DNA of 6,658 bases. Origin: Candidatus Pacearchaeota archaeon. Its GTDB lineage: Archaea > Nanoarchaeota > Nanoarchaeia > Pacearchaeales > GW2011-AR1. This document shows, piece by piece, positions 4,680 to 6,658 of this stretch. Within the stretch, counting starts at the first letter, position 1; the number at the start of each line of letters is the position of its first letter. Under the pieces are notes generated by a model. It made no database searches and was not told the origin of the DNA. It saw only the letters and a program-made list of their open reading frames with translations. Position numbers and translations under genes: made by a program. Where the stretch lies: the NCBI GenBank assembly GCA_002690445.1, contig NZER01000334.1:1-6658 (forward strand), written 5' to 3'.

Positions 4680-4893
4680 AATTATAAACCTATTCCGTCC
4701 ACTTTACCGAGTGGTTTACACAACGAAAGATGGTCGTACTGCAATGTATACCATAGACAGGCCTCACCATTCTAATGAGTTCGGCAATGTAACTGAAAGT
4801 CTTAGGACTGCAGGTTTTAGGGCTTACTGCCATAACAGGAATGCAATCCGTTCGTTCCGTTATGACAGAATTACTTCTTTAACAAAGGTATGA
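4660..4893 (+). CDS. Stand-alone mini WYL-like domain protein (77 aa)
   Basis: The frame is open further upstream, but ATG 4660 has a near-perfect AAGGAG (4644-4649) 10 bases before it. The 77-residue product is strongly basic. LYRVVYTTKDGRTAMYTIDR (residues about 15-34) is followed by GFRAYCHNRNAIRSFRYDRITSL (residues about 52-74). The second part resembles the end of WYL domains, where 'lrayc..R.a.RsFrldRI' forms the ligand-binding Arg-rich strands. The first part resembles their opening 'i.Y...dG..r....i' strands. In bacteria WYL domains sit behind helix-turn-helix or nuclease domains and sense nucleic acids or nucleotides; here no DNA-binding domain is attached. An inferred role is binding single-stranded nucleic acid or a nucleotide, perhaps interfering with host WYL regulators. 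Its TGA overlaps the next ATG. Confidence 0.75.
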   Translation: MKKMIRKIINLFRPLYRVVYTTKDGRTAMYTIDRPHHSNEFGNVTESLRTAGFRAYCHNRNAIRSFRYDRITSLTKV

Positions 4894-5051
4894 GCAAAGA
4901 GGTGGAGTATATTCGTGCTAGATTGAGAGCCTTGGGCTCTCTTCTAGCATCGGAAGAAGAGGCAGAACTTCACTTATCAAATTGGAGAAGCCGCAAAGAA
5001 GAGCATGATTATTTGCTAGAAAAATTATACAAATTAGAAAAGCGAAACTGA
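4890..5051 (+). CDS. Small coiled-coil-like protein (53 aa), ATGA-coupled
   Basis: Fifty-three codons from ATG 4890 to TGA 5049-5051. The start overlaps the stop of the WYL-like gene as ATGA and has AAAGG four bases before it. The product is highly charged and helical throughout, with Leu/Ile/Tyr at roughly heptad spacing (VEYIRARLRALGSLL near the N terminus, EEHDYLLEKLYKLEKR near the C terminus). This predicts a helical hairpin or short coiled coil. It is the last gene before the terminator at 5069. No family is recognised. Confidence 0.72.
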   Translation: MSKEVEYIRARLRALGSLLASEEEAELHLSNWRSRKEEHDYLLEKLYKLEKRN

Positions 5052-5068
5052 CAAATAATAGCTTTATG

Positions 5069-5095
5069 CCTCCCTCATCGAGGGAGGTTTTTTTT
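5069..5095 (+). terminator. Rho-independent terminator of block 2
   Basis: CCTCCCTC (5069-5076) pairs perfectly with GAGGGAGG (5080-5087) around an ATC loop, followed by eight T (5088-5095). It lies 18 bases after the stop of the 53-aa gene. The CTCCC..GGGAG core resembles that of the terminator at 2748. Confidence 0.93.
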
Positions 5096-5112
5096 GGAAT
5101 TGTTTAGTTTTG

Positions 5113-5194
5113 TAACCTACTGATACTCAACGACTTATGGCGGGCTGCCCGGCGCAAGTCCTTGACAGTCAACGACTTACGAAAGATTAGCCCC
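5113..5194. repeat. 42-bp-period tandem repeat, copy 2 (two units)
   Basis: CAACGACTTA occurs at 5128-5137 and 5170-5179, exactly 42 bases apart. The first unit begins TAACCT (5113) and has GGGCTGCCCGGC (5142-5153) 14 bases after the start of CAACGACTTA, the same offset as in copy 1 (2824 to 2838). The second unit contains the palindrome TTGACAGTCAA (5162-5172). Unit length, order and offsets match copy 1 while many other bases differ, suggesting selection on the motifs rather than a recent duplication. It lies between a terminator and a promoter. A related T-tract (5238-5246) follows before the promoter. Confidence 0.7.
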
Positions 5195-5248
5195 GCTTAT
5201 GTGTATTATAAGGAGATGAAGAAACTTCACATAAACATTTTTTTTTGC

Positions 5249-5276
5249 TTGCGGTTTAGGCACATTCTGTCATAAT
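5249..5276 (+). promoter_or_regulatory. Promoter of block 3 (CTGTCATA type)
   Basis: A T-tract (about 5238-5246) is followed by TTGCGG (5249-5254), 16 bases, then CATAAT (5271-5276) within CTGTCATAAT. The arrangement matches the promoter at 2907-2934. The start would be near 5283, giving a leader of only about 7 bases before ATG 5290. The bases after the -10 (TATACC) are the same as those after the -10 at 4090-4095. Confidence 0.55.
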
Positions 5277-5289
5277 TATACCTATAACA

Positions 5290-5406
5290 ATGAGGAAGGA
5301 AATTAAAGTTAGGAAAACGATTTATATGCCGAAGTCTAGCCCAATGAAAAGGCGAAACAAGGTTCTCCCTCGTAAACTCAAGCACAAAGGAAAAGAATTA
5401 GCATGA
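5290..5406 (+). CDS. Very basic 38-aa protein
   Basis: This 38-codon ORF starts at ATG 5290, shortly after a predicted promoter, and ends at TGA 5404-5406, overlapping the next ATG as ATGA. It encodes ten Lys and five Arg against only two Glu, with a core of the type MPKSSPMKRRNKVLPRKLKHKGK. It has no hydrophobic segment, so it is probably a disordered nucleic-acid-binding peptide, or one that folds on a partner. The next protein is acidic, which makes the pair look like possible partners (inference). The frame fills an otherwise unexplained gap, and the coupling pattern matches neighbouring genes. Confidence 0.65.
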   Translation: MRKEIKVRKTIYMPKSSPMKRRNKVLPRKLKHKGKELA

Positions 5407-5651
5407 ATATTTTAGACAACAATTTTGAGCTTCCCGAAGATGTGGATGCTGAATATGTAACCTCGCAAGCCATGTCTGCTCTTTGGGAAATGACCATTGA
5501 ACCAATGCAGGACAAACTCAGCGAGGATGATGCAAGACTCATTTCTATCATTGGAGTCACCCTAAAGTTAGTTGCACATAAGGCGAAGTGCTATGAAGAA
5601 ATTCAAAAGGGCAACTTGCCCCCAAGTGAAGACGATTTTTCCCGAAATTAA
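5403..5651 (+). CDS. Acidic helical hypothetical protein (82 aa)
   Basis: The start ATG overlaps the previous TGA and has AAAGGAAAAG (5388-5397) as a ribosome binding site. The product is acidic and mostly helical: an N-terminal ELPEDVDAEYVTSQAMSALWEM (residues about 9-30), then QDKLSEDDARLISIIGVTLKLVAHKAK (residues about 36-62), and a Pro/Asp-rich tail. The second helix is amphipathic and hydrophobic on one face but too charged at its ends to be a membrane span. No family is firmly recognised. It lies just upstream of the DUF932 gene, which has its own promoter. Confidence 0.8.
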   Translation: MNILDNNFELPEDVDAEYVTSQAMSALWEMTIEPMQDKLSEDDARLISIIGVTLKLVAHKAKCYEEIQKGNLPPSEDDFSRN

Positions 5652-5654
5652 CCC

Positions 5655-5683
5655 TTGACAAAACACACAAAAACTGAGAGAAT
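5655..5683 (+). promoter_or_regulatory. Predicted leaderless promoter for the DUF932 gene
   Basis: TTGACA (5655-5660, perfect) is followed after 17 bases by GAGAAT (5678-5683, 4 of 6), then exactly 6 bases to ATG 5690. The predicted start is at or beside the ATG. A weak GAGAG (5676-5680) could otherwise act as a ribosome binding site. A better-looking TATAAT (5683-5688) is 22 bases from the -35 and one base from the ATG, so it is unlikely to be the functional -10. AACCCTTGACA (5650-5660) is identical to 3382-3392. Confidence 0.6.
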
Positions 5684-5689
5684 ATAATC

Positions 5690-6595
5690 ATGTCAGAATC
5701 AAAAAGTAAAGTAAATCTCCGCATTTGCGGTGGCGAACATAAAGTCTCGACTCTTGAAGAAGTTCAAGCAGTCACCACTCCCGAATTGGAGTATCGGAAA
5801 GATAGGAACAAAGATGGTTCTTTGTCGGTATCTTATCAACCAATCAGTCACAATCTTCTGATTGACAAGACTCGCAAGCATCTTGACCAAGGTGGTTTTG
5901 AGGTTGTCGATGAGTGTCACAATCTTGCAAGAGATGGCAAGCGCTATTTCGGCTTGTTTGAAGTGTCTCATCCAAATCGTGAAAATTCCGAAAGGGGAAC
6001 TATTGTGGGCTTGCGCAATGCGCATGACAAGTGCTTTCCTGCGGGACTTTGTGCAGGTGATGCTCCTTTTGTCTGTGACAATCTTATCTTCACCAATCAA
6101 GTGAAGTTGGCACGTCGGCATACCAAGAATATCTTGGGCGAACTTGACCAAGTGATTGCGAGAACCTTGGGACGTCTGTTTGACTTTTGGGTTGGGCAAG
6201 ACAATCGGGTTGACTCTTACAAGGCTTTTGATTTGGCAAATCCCCAAGTCAATGACCTTGTGATTCGTGCTTACAAGGCAGGTGCTATTCCTAAAACCAA
6301 GATTGCTGATGTTGTTGACCAATGGGAGTCAAGTGACCATGATGCTTTCCGTGACAGGAATATGAATAGCCTTTATAATGCCTTTACCGAGGTTTACAAG
6401 GGCAATCTCATTGCCTTGCCAAATCGCTCTGAGGCACTTCATTCGGTGCTTGACTCTGAAGTTGGGTTTGACCTTTCATCTTTTGAATCTCAAGAGGAGG
6501 TTGTCGAAGGTGAATTGGTTGAGGTTGGAGTTGCCGAGGAGTCGGAGATTGTCGGTAATGTAGATGGGGAAGTTCCCGAAGAATATTACTTCTAA
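5690..6595 (+). CDS. DUF932 family protein (phage/plasmid-like, TIGR03299 type), 301 aa
   Basis: DUF932 proteins are conserved in phages, plasmids and integrated elements and have no established biochemical function. The diagnostic core here is KRYFGLFEVSH (residues about 85-95), then GLRNAHDKCFPAGLCAGDAPFVCDNLIFTNQVKLARRHTKNI (residues about 106-147). It resembles the family's 'nSHDks.paGl..g..vfVCdNl.fsgev..aRkHT' pattern. The C-terminal half is helical, and the last 45 residues are very acidic (VVEGELVEVGVAEESEIV...), probably disordered. At 301 residues it is close to the usual family length, so it appears complete. It is the only gene here above 150 codons and is followed by a strong terminator, with a dedicated leaderless-type promoter. 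Replication, recombination or anti-restriction roles have been guessed for the family from context; nothing here decides among them. Confidence 0.9.
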   Translation: MSESKSKVNLRICGGEHKVSTLEEVQAVTTPELEYRKDRNKDGSLSVSYQPISHNLLIDKTRKHLDQGGFEVVDECHNLARDGKRYFGLFEVSHPNRENSERGTIVGLRNAHDKCFPAGLCAGDAPFVCDNLIFTNQVKLARRHTKNILGELDQVIARTLGRLFDFWVGQDNRVDSYKAFDLANPQVNDLVIRAYKAGAIPKTKIADVVDQWESSDHDAFRDRNMNSLYNAFTEVYKGNLIALPNRSEALHSVLDSEVGFDLSSFESQEEVVEGELVEVGVAEESEIVGNVDGEVPEEYYF

Positions 6596-6622
6596 AAGGG
6601 AAACCAACTCAAAGCAAATAAG

Positions 6623-6652
6623 CCCCTCGCCAAATAAGGCGAGGGGTTTTTT
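6623..6652 (+). terminator. Rho-independent terminator after the DUF932 gene
   Basis: CCCCTCGCC (6623-6631) pairs perfectly with GGCGAGGGG (6638-6646), a 9-bp GC-rich stem with loop AAATAA, followed by six T. The loop, with the following GG, carries the CAAATAAGG motif also seen before the terminator at 2748. The final 12 bases of the window, TTTTTTGTTGCA (6647-6658), are identical to 2900-2911 at the start of the block 2 promoter. Confidence 0.93.
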
Positions 6653-6658
6653 GTTGCA

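Noticed and set aside
5216..5275. Possible 19-codon leader peptide after AAGGAG (5210-5215)
   Set aside because: The AAGGAG touches the ATG, too close to be a working Shine-Dalgarno site; the frame runs through the T-tract and the block 3 promoter.
5699..6322. - strand ORF of 207 codons
   Set aside because: It lies entirely opposite the DUF932 gene, whose conserved motifs show that the + strand is the coding one.

Overview
The window looks like an early or accessory region of a double-stranded DNA phage genome, or a phage-like plasmid, of a bacterium using ordinary sigma70-type promoters. Supporting points: every convincing gene is on the + strand, most are under 150 codons, many overlap by the 4 bases ATGA, and transcription units are separated by strong hairpin-plus-T-run terminators. 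Several products resemble small-protein families that I associate with tailed phages, especially cyanophages: a DUF932 protein, the MGLDQYAY/YWRKH family often mislabelled phosphoglycerate kinase, a stand-alone WYL-like module and a small SH3-like beta protein. The family calls are from memory of motifs. A cyanobacterial host is plausible but not demonstrated. TAA, TAG and TGA all act as stops, so there is no sign of recoding.

Layout. Bases 1-160 are GC-richer, contain no convincing gene and can form alternative hairpins. Bases 160-930 are very AT-rich and mostly non-coding. They hold a nested inverted repeat, one promoter with a likely 54-codon Lys-rich gene, and an iterated GAAATAA/GCGAAATAA motif, which together suggest an origin or control region. 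Unit 1 (931-2777) carries a coiled-coil protein, an AT-rich unknown, three further small proteins including one with a KNVHA motif, and a probable 23-residue membrane peptide; it ends in a terminator. Unit 2 (2809-5095) begins with a 42-bp tandem repeat and a promoter. It encodes the MGLDQYAY protein, then a run of tightly packed small genes (90, 48, 80, 106, 86, 77 and 53 aa), and ends in a terminator. Unit 3 (5113-6652) begins with a second copy of the 42-bp repeat and a related promoter. It encodes a very basic 38-aa protein coupled to an acidic 82-aa protein, then the DUF932 protein and a terminator.

Regulatory organisation is the most distinctive part. Three genes (1657, 4102, 5690) sit exactly 6 bases after a -10 hexamer that is exactly 17 bases from a TTGACA/TTGACT box. 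They are therefore predicted to be transcribed as leaderless mRNAs, and two of these promoters begin inside the 3' end of the previous gene. The two intergenic boundaries at 2748-2968 and 5069-5290 share one architecture: terminator, two-unit 42-bp-period repeat, T-tract, and a TTGC-N18-CTGTCATA promoter. This suggests a reused boundary cassette. The last 12 bases of the window repeat the T-tract/TTGCA part of it, predicting another such promoter just outside.
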